Shown here piece after piece: positions 51,807 to 59,307 of a stretch of 64,000 nt of DNA. The DNA comes from Microthrixaceae bacterium (GTDB taxonomy: Bacteria; Actinomycetota; Acidimicrobiia; Acidimicrobiales; Poriferisodalaceae). Made by a program: the position numbers and the translations under genes. A model generated the notes under the pieces. The model did not search any database, was not told where the DNA came from, and saw nothing but the letters and a program-made list of their open reading frames with translations. How positions within the stretch are numbered: position 1 is the stretch's first letter; the number at the start of each line of letters is the position of its first letter. The stretch spans positions 104,420 to 168,419 of the forward strand of contig WTFX01000009.1 of assembly GCA_011523825.1 (NCBI GenBank), read 5' to 3'.

Positions 51807-54800
51807 ATGTCTGACCGCAACGGACCGCCCGTGTTCACACTGCCGCCACACCGTCCCACGCCGCCGCCCGCAGACGTGCGGGGCAATGACTGGCGCTCGC
51901 TGGGGGTGGCGCCGCTGGACGTGTTCGAGCCGCTGCTGCCGGTGACGGTTGTGGTGCCTTACTACGAGGCGCCCGAGGCGCTCGCGCTGACGCTGGCCGG
52001 GCTCGAGCGCCAGACCTATCCCTTGGACCTCTTCGAGGTGGTCGTGGTGGACGACGGCTCGGAACCGCCCCTCGATTTGGCCGCGCCCGACTTGCGCGCG
52101 ACGAGCCCATTGAGCCTGCGAGTCGTCCACCAGGAAGACCTCGGGTTCGGCTTGGCCCGGGCCCGCAACAACGGCGCACGCGCCGCCCAGGGAGACGTGC
52201 TGGTCTTCTTGGACTGCGACATGGTGCCCGAGGCCGACTGGCTGGCCGCTCATGCCCGCTGGCACCATGCTGCCAGCGACCTGCTCACCCTGGGATTCCG
52301 CCACCACACCGACGTCGACGGCATCGGCCCTGCGGACGTGCGCGATCGTCCCGACTCGCTCGCCGCCCTGTTCGCCGGGCGCCCCGTCCAGCGCCCCGAG
52401 TGGATCGAGCGCCGCATGGAGGCCACCGACGACCTGGCCTCAGACGCCGACGACGTCTTCCGGGCGGTGACCGGCGGCAACTTTGCCGTCTCGAAGGACT
52501 TCTTCGAAGCGGCCGGCTGCTTTGACGAATCGTTCACGCAGTGGGGCTCGGAGGACGTCGAGTTCGGCTGGCGTGCCTACGCGCTGGGGGCCGTGCTGGT
52601 GCCCGAGCGATCGGCGCTCTGCTGGCACCAAGGCGAAGGCGCAGTGCTCAGCGAGGACGAGACGATCAGCCTCGCCCAACAGCGCGACAAGCTCTCGCAC
52701 CTGGTCCCCGACCGGCGGCTGCGCACGTCGCCCCCGGGGCGCTCCTACACCGTCCCGCAGTTCGTGGTGACCGTCGAACCGGGGCACACCGACGAAACCG
52801 ACGTGCTGGACACCGTCGAGCAGGTGCTGGCCAGCAGCGCGCACGACCTGGTGGTGTGGGTCGACGAGCGAGCCGGCGAGCCCTTTGAACGGCTCGGGCG
52901 CCTGCTCGACCCCGACCCGCGGGTCAGCGTGGGTTCCGCCGGCGGCGCAGCGCTCGCGCATCCAGCAACGGCGTTTCACGTGCGGGTTCCCGCCGGCGCG
53001 CGGGTCCGCCCCCGGATGCTTGACCGCCTCCAGAACCAGCTCGGCACGGCCGCCGCGGGGGAATCGGATCTGGCCTCGGGCCATCGGGTCGGCATCGTGC
53101 GTGGCTGGGCCGTCCACCGTGCCCGGCGGTCGGGCAGTCCAGTTGCCGAGTTCGGCACCGTCATCGAGCTGGACGTCGACAGCCTGCAGGTCACCCAGGA
53201 GGCCAAGCCGCAGGGATGGCTCGCGGGCAAGCTGCACGGCCCGGCGAAGCGGTTCCTGCGGTTATGGGCCCGGATGCGCCGGCACCTGGGGACGCTGTTC
53301 ATCGCCGTGCGGCGCATCCGGCGACCCGGGGATGTTGCCCGGCTGGTCGGGACGATCGCGCGGGCGGTGTGGTGGCGGGTCAAGAACCTTCGCTGGAAGT
53401 TCCGCAGCGTCATGTGGGCCCTGCGGCGGGCACGGAAGCAATGGCCGCGGCGCATCAAGAAGCGCCTGCGCATCTGGCTGGGCCTCCAGCCCCGCAGCCA
53501 GCGCTACGTGCAGCGCCTCGCCCGCTACCCGCTCGGCGCCGAGCTCGTGGCCGCCGGCCGCGAGGCCGCAGCGGTCTTCGCCGCCTCGACGCGAGTCGCC
53601 ACTCATGTCGGCGATGACGGCGACCACCACGTCGACGTCGTCGTGGCCGACTCAGCCAAGACCGGCGAAGCAGCACTTCGGGGCGCGCCGAACGAGCGGC
53701 TGCCGCTGGTCGCGGTGCTGGCGGACATGTCCCCGATGGCGCGGGTGCAGGCGTTCAATCCTGAAGCGGTCAACCCGATCGGCTGGTCAGCCGGGTTCGA
53801 GCCAGAACCAGCGTCGGTGCGGTCGCTGCTGTCACTGGCCCGAGGCTCCATCTTCAGCCTCTACCTCGGGGGCGAACTGCTGGCGGACCTGCGCTCCCCG
53901 CACCATCTCACCGACAGCGCCGGCGACCACCGGGATGTCACCCAGCGCGCAGGGGCGCTGGCGGCGCTGGCCGGCGCCGGCGTCGTCGTGGGCATCGATG
54001 CCCCCGATCCTGCGCTCGCCGCGAGTCTCGGGCCGGCGCTGGCCGACCTGATGGCGTCGGGCGACGTGGCGGATGCCGACGCGCACCGCCGCGAGCAGCT
54101 CAGCATCGAGATGCGCCGCTGTGCCTTGCGCGACCACTCGCTGCGCAGCCGGGCCCGCCAAGTGCTTGCGGCGGCCGGTGTCAGCGCCCAACCGCCGGAG
54201 GTGTCGATCCTGGCGCCGACGCGGCGACCGGACCGCGTTGCCGATGTCATCGCCACCGTGGGCAGCCAGTCGTACCGGCGTCTCGAGCTCGTCTTGGCGC
54301 TGCACGGCGACGGGTTCGACAGCGATGCCGAGATCGAAGGCCTGGCAGGCGACCTCGACGCCTCGCTTCGCATCGTGCGTGTCGACGGCTCGCAGACGCT
54401 CGGAGGCGTGCTGCGCGCCGCAGCCGAAGCGGCAGGCGGGTCCTTGATCACCAAGATGGACGACGACGACTACTACGGGGTCGAGCACATCTGGGACCTT
54501 GTGCTCGCGCACGAGTACTCCGGGGCCGAGCTGGTCGGCAAGTCGGCCGAGTACGTGTACTTGGAACGCCTCGACAAGACGGTGCGGGACCAGAACCGCC
54601 AGAAGCTCTCCGAGCGCTATATCCCCTTCGTGGGTGTGTCCGGTGGCGTGCTGATGATCTCCCGCCACGATCTTGAGACTGCCGGAGGCTGGCGCCGGGT
54701 GCCGCGGCGGGTCGACATCGCCCTCGCCCACGACGTCACGCTGGCGGGCGGGCGCATCTACTGGACCCACGGTGCCGGCTACCTGCGGGTGCGCCACGGC

Positions 54801-54902
54801 GACGAGCACACCTGGAATGTCGAGGACAGCCACTTCCTCGGCCGGGCCAGCGAGGTGCGCGACGGCTGCGATCTGCGCTTCGCCGGCGTCGAAGAGGCCT
54901 GA
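51807..54902 (+). CDS. Large two-domain family 2 glycosyltransferase
   Basis: 1031 residues with two GT-A domains. Domain 1 (about 45-330): VTVVVPYYEAPEALALTLAG, VVVVDDGSEPPLD, the DxD motif in LVFLDCDMVPEADWL and GGNFAVSKDFFEAAGCFDE followed by WGSEDVEFGWRAYALG. A linker containing a strongly basic stretch (about 470-575, rich in Arg/Trp) may bind the membrane. Domain 2 (about 795-1025): VSILAPTRRPDRVADVIATV, a second DxD region in ITKMDDDDYYGVEH, GGVLMISRHDLETAGGW. ATG at 51807. It reads away from the ABC exporter with a 95-bp shared spacer, so it probably builds the exported polymer. Donor and acceptor unknown. Confidence 0.9.
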   Translation: MSDRNGPPVFTLPPHRPTPPPADVRGNDWRSLGVAPLDVFEPLLPVTVVVPYYEAPEALALTLAGLERQTYPLDLFEVVVVDDGSEPPLDLAAPDLRATSPLSLRVVHQEDLGFGLARARNNGARAAQGDVLVFLDCDMVPEADWLAAHARWHHAASDLLTLGFRHHTDVDGIGPADVRDRPDSLAALFAGRPVQRPEWIERRMEATDDLASDADDVFRAVTGGNFAVSKDFFEAAGCFDESFTQWGSEDVEFGWRAYALGAVLVPERSALCWHQGEGAVLSEDETISLAQQRDKLSHLVPDRRLRTSPPGRSYTVPQFVVTVEPGHTDETDVLDTVEQVLASSAHDLVVWVDERAGEPFERLGRLLDPDPRVSVGSAGGAALAHPATAFHVRVPAGARVRPRMLDRLQNQLGTAAAGESDLASGHRVGIVRGWAVHRARRSGSPVAEFGTVIELDVDSLQVTQEAKPQGWLAGKLHGPAKRFLRLWARMRRHLGTLFIAVRRIRRPGDVARLVGTIARAVWWRVKNLRWKFRSVMWALRRARKQWPRRIKKRLRIWLGLQPRSQRYVQRLARYPLGAELVAAGREAAAVFAASTRVATHVGDDGDHHVDVVVADSAKTGEAALRGAPNERLPLVAVLADMSPMARVQAFNPEAVNPIGWSAGFEPEPASVRSLLSLARGSIFSLYLGGELLADLRSPHHLTDSAGDHRDVTQRAGALAALAGAGVVVGIDAPDPALAASLGPALADLMASGDVADADAHRREQLSIEMRRCALRDHSLRSRARQVLAAAGVSAQPPEVSILAPTRRPDRVADVIATVGSQSYRRLELVLALHGDGFDSDAEIEGLAGDLDASLRIVRVDGSQTLGGVLRAAAEAAGGSLITKMDDDDYYGVEHIWDLVLAHEYSGAELVGKSAEYVYLERLDKTVRDQNRQKLSERYIPFVGVSGGVLMISRHDLETAGGWRRVPRRVDIALAHDVTLAGGRIYWTHGAGYLRVRHGDEHTWNVEDSHFLGRASEVRDGCDLRFAGVEEA

Positions 54903-54946
54903 GACTGTATTTCCCTTGTGGCTGGACATCCTGCGAGACTGGGGCC

Positions 54947-55846
54947 ATGAGCGGCACCTTGGACCTCACAGCGAACGAAGCCGAACTCCAGCGCTATCTC
55001 GACGAGGTGGACGAACATGGCTACTGCATCGTCGAAGGCGCCATCGAACCCGAGCTGGTCGCCGAGATCCGCGAGACCGTCGCCCGGGTCGAGGACGAGC
55101 TGAACGTGCAGCCGAAGGGCAACCGGATCGAGGGGTTCGCCACCAAGCGCATGTACAACCTGCTCAACAAGGACCGGTCGTTCTGGAAGCTGCCGATCCA
55201 CCGCAACGTGCTGCCGTTCCCGCAGCGGTTGATGGAGCCCGGAGCGATCCTGTCGGGCACCACCTGCATGCACATCGGCCCCGGCGAGGTGCATCAGGGC
55301 CTGCATTCCGACGACGGACTCGTCGATCAGATCGACGTGCCGCGGCCCCGCCCGCCGTTCATGGTCACGACCATCTGGGCGTTCACCGACTTCACCGATG
55401 AGAACGGCGCCACCCGCCTGGTGCCCGGCTCCCATCGCTACGACCACGAGCCCCAGCCGGGCGAGAAGCCGGAGTACATCGCGGCCGAGATGCCTGCTGG
55501 CTCGGTGCTGGTGGTCAACGGCGGCACCTGGCACTGCGGCGGCGCCAACACCTCCGAGGGCGATTGGCGCCTGGGCATCAGCGTGCAGTACTGCCGGGGC
55601 TGGATGCGCCAGCAGCAGAACCAGTACTACAGCCTGGCTCCCGAAGATGTCCGCGAGATGCCCGATGAGCTGGCAGCACTGTGCGGGTTCAGCCTCTATC
55701 GCGGGATCATGGGCCATATCGATGGCGCCAGCCCCGGTCGGTTCCTCGGCGCCGAGGGACTCGCCGAGACCGCATACGCGGCCCGGATCAAGGCGATTGA
55801 CGAGGGCGAACAGGTCGGCGGTATCGGCACCGCCGAGCAGGAGTAA
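54947..55846 (+). CDS. PhyH family Fe(II)/2-oxoglutarate dioxygenase
   Basis: 299 residues, phytanoyl-CoA-dioxygenase-like non-haem iron oxygenase. N-terminal DEVDEHGYCIVEGAIEPEL is the usual opening. The iron triad is H120 and D122 in GLHSDDGL and H196 in GTWHCGGANTS; the 2-oxoglutarate-binding Arg is probably in SEGDWRLGISVQY. It lies 20 bases before an SDR gene, suggesting a hydroxylation/oxidation pair. Substrate unknown. Confidence 0.92.
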   Translation: MSGTLDLTANEAELQRYLDEVDEHGYCIVEGAIEPELVAEIRETVARVEDELNVQPKGNRIEGFATKRMYNLLNKDRSFWKLPIHRNVLPFPQRLMEPGAILSGTTCMHIGPGEVHQGLHSDDGLVDQIDVPRPRPPFMVTTIWAFTDFTDENGATRLVPGSHRYDHEPQPGEKPEYIAAEMPAGSVLVVNGGTWHCGGANTSEGDWRLGISVQYCRGWMRQQQNQYYSLAPEDVREMPDELAALCGFSLYRGIMGHIDGASPGRFLGAEGLAETAYAARIKAIDEGEQVGGIGTAEQE

Positions 55847-55866
55847 CCGAAAGAGGAGCAAGGTCG

Positions 55867-56643
55867 ATGGAGCTGCGCGATCGGGTTGCGATCATCACCG
55901 GCGGGGGAGGCGGTATCGGGGGCGCCACGGCCCGCCACTGGATGGCTGAGGGCGCCCGCCACGTCGTCGTGGCCGACTACAACGCCGACGCCGCGCACGC
56001 AGTCGCGGACAAGCTGGGCTGCGAGGGCGTCGGGCTTGACGTCACCGACGAGGCGGCCGTTGCCGATCTGGTCGAACGCACGCTCGACGCGCACGGCCCG
56101 ATCGACGTGTTCTTCTCGAACGCCGGTGCTGGTGCAGAGGGCGGTGTGGATGCCTCCAACGATGCGTGGCAGTCCCAGTGGGAGCTGCACGTGATGAGTC
56201 ACGTGTACGCAGCTCGTGCAGTTCTGCCGTCGATGCTGGCGCGAGGCGAGGGCTACCTGGTGCACACCGCCAGTGCGGCCGGGCTGCTAGCCGCGATGGG
56301 CTCGGCACCGTACTCGGTCACCAAGGCCGCCTGCATCAAGCTGGCCGAGATGGAGGCGATTTTGCACGGCGACGACGGCATCCGTGTGTCGGTGCTGTGC
56401 CCGCAGGGCGTCAACACGGCCATGGCGCCGCAGCGGCTGGCCGACGGCGGCACCGATGGCATCGTCGAGCCCGAATTCGTCGCAGAGGTCATCACCGAGG
56501 CCATGGCTGAGGAGCGGTTCCTGATCCTGTCCCATCCCGAGGCGCAGACGTACGTGGAGCGCAAGGCCTCCGACCCGGACCGCTGGCTGCGGGGCATGCG
56601 CCGGCTGCGCGAGCGCTCCCTTGACCTCGAAGAAGGCGCCTGA
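55867..56643 (+). CDS. Short-chain dehydrogenase/reductase
   Basis: Classical SDR, 258 residues. Cofactor loop TGGGGGIGGATARHW, then GVGLDVTDEAAVADL, SNAGAGAEGGV (NAG), catalytic region HTASAAGLLAAMGSAPYSVT with Tyr and Lys in PYSVTKAACIKL. The C-terminal half is longer than in the minimal SDRs and ends in Arg/Asp-rich helices. AAAGAGGAGCAAGG precedes ATG. It follows the PhyH gene by 20 bases and is followed by the selenoprotein gene with its own promoter box. Confidence 0.92.
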   Translation: MELRDRVAIITGGGGGIGGATARHWMAEGARHVVVADYNADAAHAVADKLGCEGVGLDVTDEAAVADLVERTLDAHGPIDVFFSNAGAGAEGGVDASNDAWQSQWELHVMSHVYAARAVLPSMLARGEGYLVHTASAAGLLAAMGSAPYSVTKAACIKLAEMEAILHGDDGIRVSVLCPQGVNTAMAPQRLADGGTDGIVEPEFVAEVITEAMAEERFLILSHPEAQTYVERKASDPDRWLRGMRRLRERSLDLEEGA

Positions 56644-56672
56644 GTTCCCAAGCGGCGCGATGCGTCAGGCCG

Positions 56673-56678
56673 TAGCGT
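56673..56678 (+). promoter_or_regulatory. -10 box (TAGCGT) for leaderless selenoprotein gene
   Basis: TAGCGT, seven bases, then ATG at 56686. Confidence 0.55.
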
Positions 56679-56685
56679 TGCCGCC

Positions 56686-57831
56686 ATGGTTGATTCCGAT
56701 GTCAAGGCGCTGACGGGCGGGCTCGAGCTCCCCGACTTCGCGTCCACCGCGTTCACCACGCCCCCGCCCCTGGCCGAAGCCAAGGTCGCCATCGTGACCT
56801 CGGCATCGCTGCATCATCCCGACCAAGACGATTTCGAGCCCATCGACATCGGCTACCGCGTCCTCGATGGCAGCCGGCGCGACTACATGTGCGGCCACTG
56901 GAGCCCCAACTTCGACGCCACCGGGATCGCCCTCGACCTCAACACGGTGTTCCCGATCGACCGCCTCGACGAGCTCGCCGCCGACGGAACCATCGGTGAG
57001 GTCTCCGACATCCACCTGTCCTACGCCGGCAACCAGTTCGACCTGTCCGGTGTGCGCATGGACTCAGGGCCTGCGGGTGCAAAGTTCCTGCGTGACCACG
57101 AGGTCGACGTGGTGCTGTTCACCCCCGTCTGACCGCTGTGCACGCGTACCGTGAGTACGCTCGCCCACGTCTTCGAGGAAGCCGGCATCGCCACGGTGGC
57201 ACTGGGCTCCATCGGCGCCCACATTCAGGGAACCGCCCCGCCGCGAGGCCTCTGGTGCGACTTCCCGCTGGGCCGCCCGCTCGGCAAGCCCAACGATGCC
57301 GACTTCCAGCACCGTGTGCTGGCCCACGCCTTCGGGCTGCTCACCTCGCCCGAGCCGGTGGTGGAGAAGTTCGCCGAGACGATCGACGACGACGGCACCG
57401 CCACTATGTCGTGCGAGCTGCCGCCCAGGCACGACCCCAGCCTGCATCCCGCAGTCGACGAGGCCAACGGGCTGCGGCAGGCCTACGACCGGGCCGTGGC
57501 CAAGCTGGGGAACCGAACCGGCGCAGGGCGCGTCGTGGCCGCCGACGACATCGGTGCGGCCGTGCAGTCATTCGTGCGTGTGGCCGAGGGCACGCCGTGG
57601 AAGGAAGCGGGCATCCCGGGCATCCCGGCGCGGGTGGCGCAGGACATCCGCGGTTACTACGAAACCGCCGCGCTGGCACTGGCCGAGCACGCGCCGGCCC
57701 CGTGGGCGGGAGCTCGCTGGTTCTTCACGTCCACCGAAGCGGGCCGCACGATCATGGCTGCCCGCAAGGCCATGGCCGACGCCGGTGAGAAACAGCCCAT
57801 CTGGTTCTTCCTGGCACCAGGCGACATGTAG
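56686..57831 (+). CDS. Selenoprotein of the glycine/betaine/sarcosine/D-proline reductase B-like family (UGA = Sec149)
   Basis: 381 residues if the TGA at 57130-57132 is read as selenocysteine at position 149. Both halves are in one frame and both match the GrdB/PrdB-like family: before, VAIVTSASLHHPDQDDF, HWSPNFDATGIALDLNTVFP, DRLDELAADGTIGEVSD; at the junction, VDVVLFTPV-U-PLCTRTVSTL; after, EEAGIATVALGSI, FPLGRPLGKPNDADFQ. The U-P-L-C gives a UxxC redox motif at the position where family homologues have Cys or Sec, so the UGA is placed exactly where selenium chemistry is expected. A SECIS-like hairpin follows. These proteins are cytosolic reductases, often of unknown substrate in aerobes. 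Promoter box TAGCGT is seven bases before the ATG. Alternatives: two separate peptides, or a nonsense mutation; both fit less well. Confidence 0.9.
57144..57160 (+). promoter_or_regulatory. Candidate bacterial SECIS hairpin
   Basis: GCGTAC (57144-57149) and GTACGC (57155-57160) form a perfect 6-bp stem with loop CGTGA. The loop starts 17 bases after the UGA, inside the 16-37 base window typical of bacterial SECIS elements, and contains G. An outer GTG/CAC pairing (57138-57140 with 57166-57168) extends it. Confidence 0.65.
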
Positions 57832-57836
57832 CGGCC

Positions 57837-57851
57837 GCCGCCTCGGGCGGC
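57837..57851 (+). terminator. Short GC hairpin after the selenoprotein gene
   Basis: GCCGCC (57837-57842) and GGCGGC (57846-57851) with loop TCG, six bases after the stop codon. Could be a terminator; no T-run. Confidence 0.35.
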
Positions 57852-57914
57852 ATGCCGCGTTCGTGAAGCTCGTCTCGTGACTGTGCCCATCAGGCTTCCG
57901 CCGCCGGCATCCGC

Positions 57915-59216
57915 GTGTTGATCGGCCGGCCTTTTCACGGTTGGCGCGTGGCGTGGGCCGGTTTCTGGGTGCTGTTCATCGTGTACGGCATCCAGTTCAG
58001 CTACGGCACGTTCGAAGGGGCCATCAGCGCCGACAAGGGTTGGTCGGCGACATGGCTTCAGCTCGCATACGCCTCCTACATCCTCGCCTACAGCGCCGTC
58101 AGCGCATGGACCGGGCAGCTCACCGACCGGTTCGGCCCGCGCAAGGTCATTGCCACCGGTGCCGTGCTGCTGGCAGCGGGCTATCTGGTGCTGTCGACTG
58201 CTCCCAATCTGGCGATGGTGTTCATCGGCCTCGCCGTGATCGCGCCGCTGGGGATGTCGTCGTCGTGGGTGCCGGCGAATGCCACGGTCGTGCGCTGGTT
58301 CACCGAGCGGCGAGGCCTCGCAACCGGCATCGTCGGCTCGGGCGGCAGCGCCGGCGGCATCGTGGCGCCTCCGATCGCCGCATGGCTTGTCACCCAGTTC
58401 GGCTGGCGGACGGCAATCGCCGTGATGGCGGTGACGGGCGGGGTGCTGATGGCCGCCACGGCCATGGTGTTCGTGCGCGACCCGGAATCGATCGGCCAGT
58501 GTCCCGACGGTCGCACGCCAGATCCCGCTGATCGCCCGATGGCCCGCTCGCGGGTCGTGTCAAGGCCGGCAGGTTTCGTCGTGGAAGCCAACCGCAGCAG
58601 TGCTGCGGACGCCGAGAATCCCCACACGGCGTGGACCGCCCCCCAGGCGTGGCGAAACTCGGTGTTCTGGCGCATCTTCGGCATGTTCGCGCTGACGTTC
58701 GTGGTGGTGTTCGTGCCGTTCGCCCACGGTGTGCAGTACGCACGGAGCCTCGGCTTGGGGCCGCTGTGGGCGGCGGGGGTCATCAGCTCCATCGGTGTCG
58801 GCGGGCTCGTCGGGCGCATCGTGACCGGCCCGCTTTCCGACCGTATCGATCGCCGCCGTGCCGTGATGCTGGCGCTGGCCGTGGAGACGCTGTCGTTCGT
58901 CGGCATCGCGGTGTCGCAAGGGCTGGCGCTGCTGTACGCCTCGGCGATCGCCTTCGGCCTGTCCTACGGCGGCAGCGTGGCGGTCTTCCCTGCGTTGGTG
59001 GCCGACTATTTCGGGCGCACCCACGCCGGGGCGATCGTGGGCCGCTTCTTCGCGACGGCGGGATCATTCGCCGCCGTGGGTCCCTATGTCGCCCAGCTGC
59101 TGCTCGGGGCCACCGGCGGCTACGGATGGACGTTCTCGATGGCGGCCGCCTCGAACGCGTGCGCGCTCGCGCTGGCGTTCACCCTCCCGCGCCCGGTCCT
59201 GCTTCTCAAGAGCTGA
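57915..59216 (+). CDS. Major facilitator superfamily transporter
   Basis: 433 residues, 12 membrane helices with a long central loop near residues 190-240. The loop 2-3 MFS motif is GQLTDRFGPRKVIATGAVLL, and VRWFTERRGLATGIVGSGGS follows helix 4, typical of the oxalate:formate antiporter / monocarboxylate-like MFS group. The second half has GRIVTGPLSDRIDRRRAVM (the repeated motif) and VADYFGRTHAGAIVGRFFAT. Start GTG at 57915. Probably imports or exports an organic acid; its place after the PhyH-SDR-selenoprotein genes suggests a shared pathway. Confidence 0.9.
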   Translation: MLIGRPFHGWRVAWAGFWVLFIVYGIQFSYGTFEGAISADKGWSATWLQLAYASYILAYSAVSAWTGQLTDRFGPRKVIATGAVLLAAGYLVLSTAPNLAMVFIGLAVIAPLGMSSSWVPANATVVRWFTERRGLATGIVGSGGSAGGIVAPPIAAWLVTQFGWRTAIAVMAVTGGVLMAATAMVFVRDPESIGQCPDGRTPDPADRPMARSRVVSRPAGFVVEANRSSAADAENPHTAWTAPQAWRNSVFWRIFGMFALTFVVVFVPFAHGVQYARSLGLGPLWAAGVISSIGVGGLVGRIVTGPLSDRIDRRRAVMLALAVETLSFVGIAVSQGLALLYASAIAFGLSYGGSVAVFPALVADYFGRTHAGAIVGRFFATAGSFAAVGPYVAQLLLGATGGYGWTFSMAAASNACALALAFTLPRPVLLLKS

Positions 59217-59254
59217 GCGCCCTCACCTCACCGGCAGCCCTCTGGGCTGACGGG

Positions 59255-59260
59255 TAGCCT
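59255..59260 (+). promoter_or_regulatory. Possible -10 box (TAGCCT) before the ferredoxin oxidoreductase gene
   Basis: TAGCCT five bases before an in-frame GTG at 59266 and 47 bases before the ATG at 59308. Confidence 0.4.
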
Positions 59261-59307
59261 CGCAAGTGGCCGCTACACACGCCGCCACGGCGGACCAGGG
59301 GGATTCG

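Noticed and set aside
56686..57132. Nonsense-mutated pseudogene
   Set aside because: Both halves keep family motifs without further stops or frameshifts, and the stop is a TGA exactly at the UxxC redox position.
57151..57831. Second half of the selenoprotein as an independent gene starting at GTG 57151
   Set aside because: The frame is continuous with the upstream part through one TGA, there is no ribosome binding site or promoter box, and the protein family spans both halves. The GTG is inside the candidate SECIS loop.
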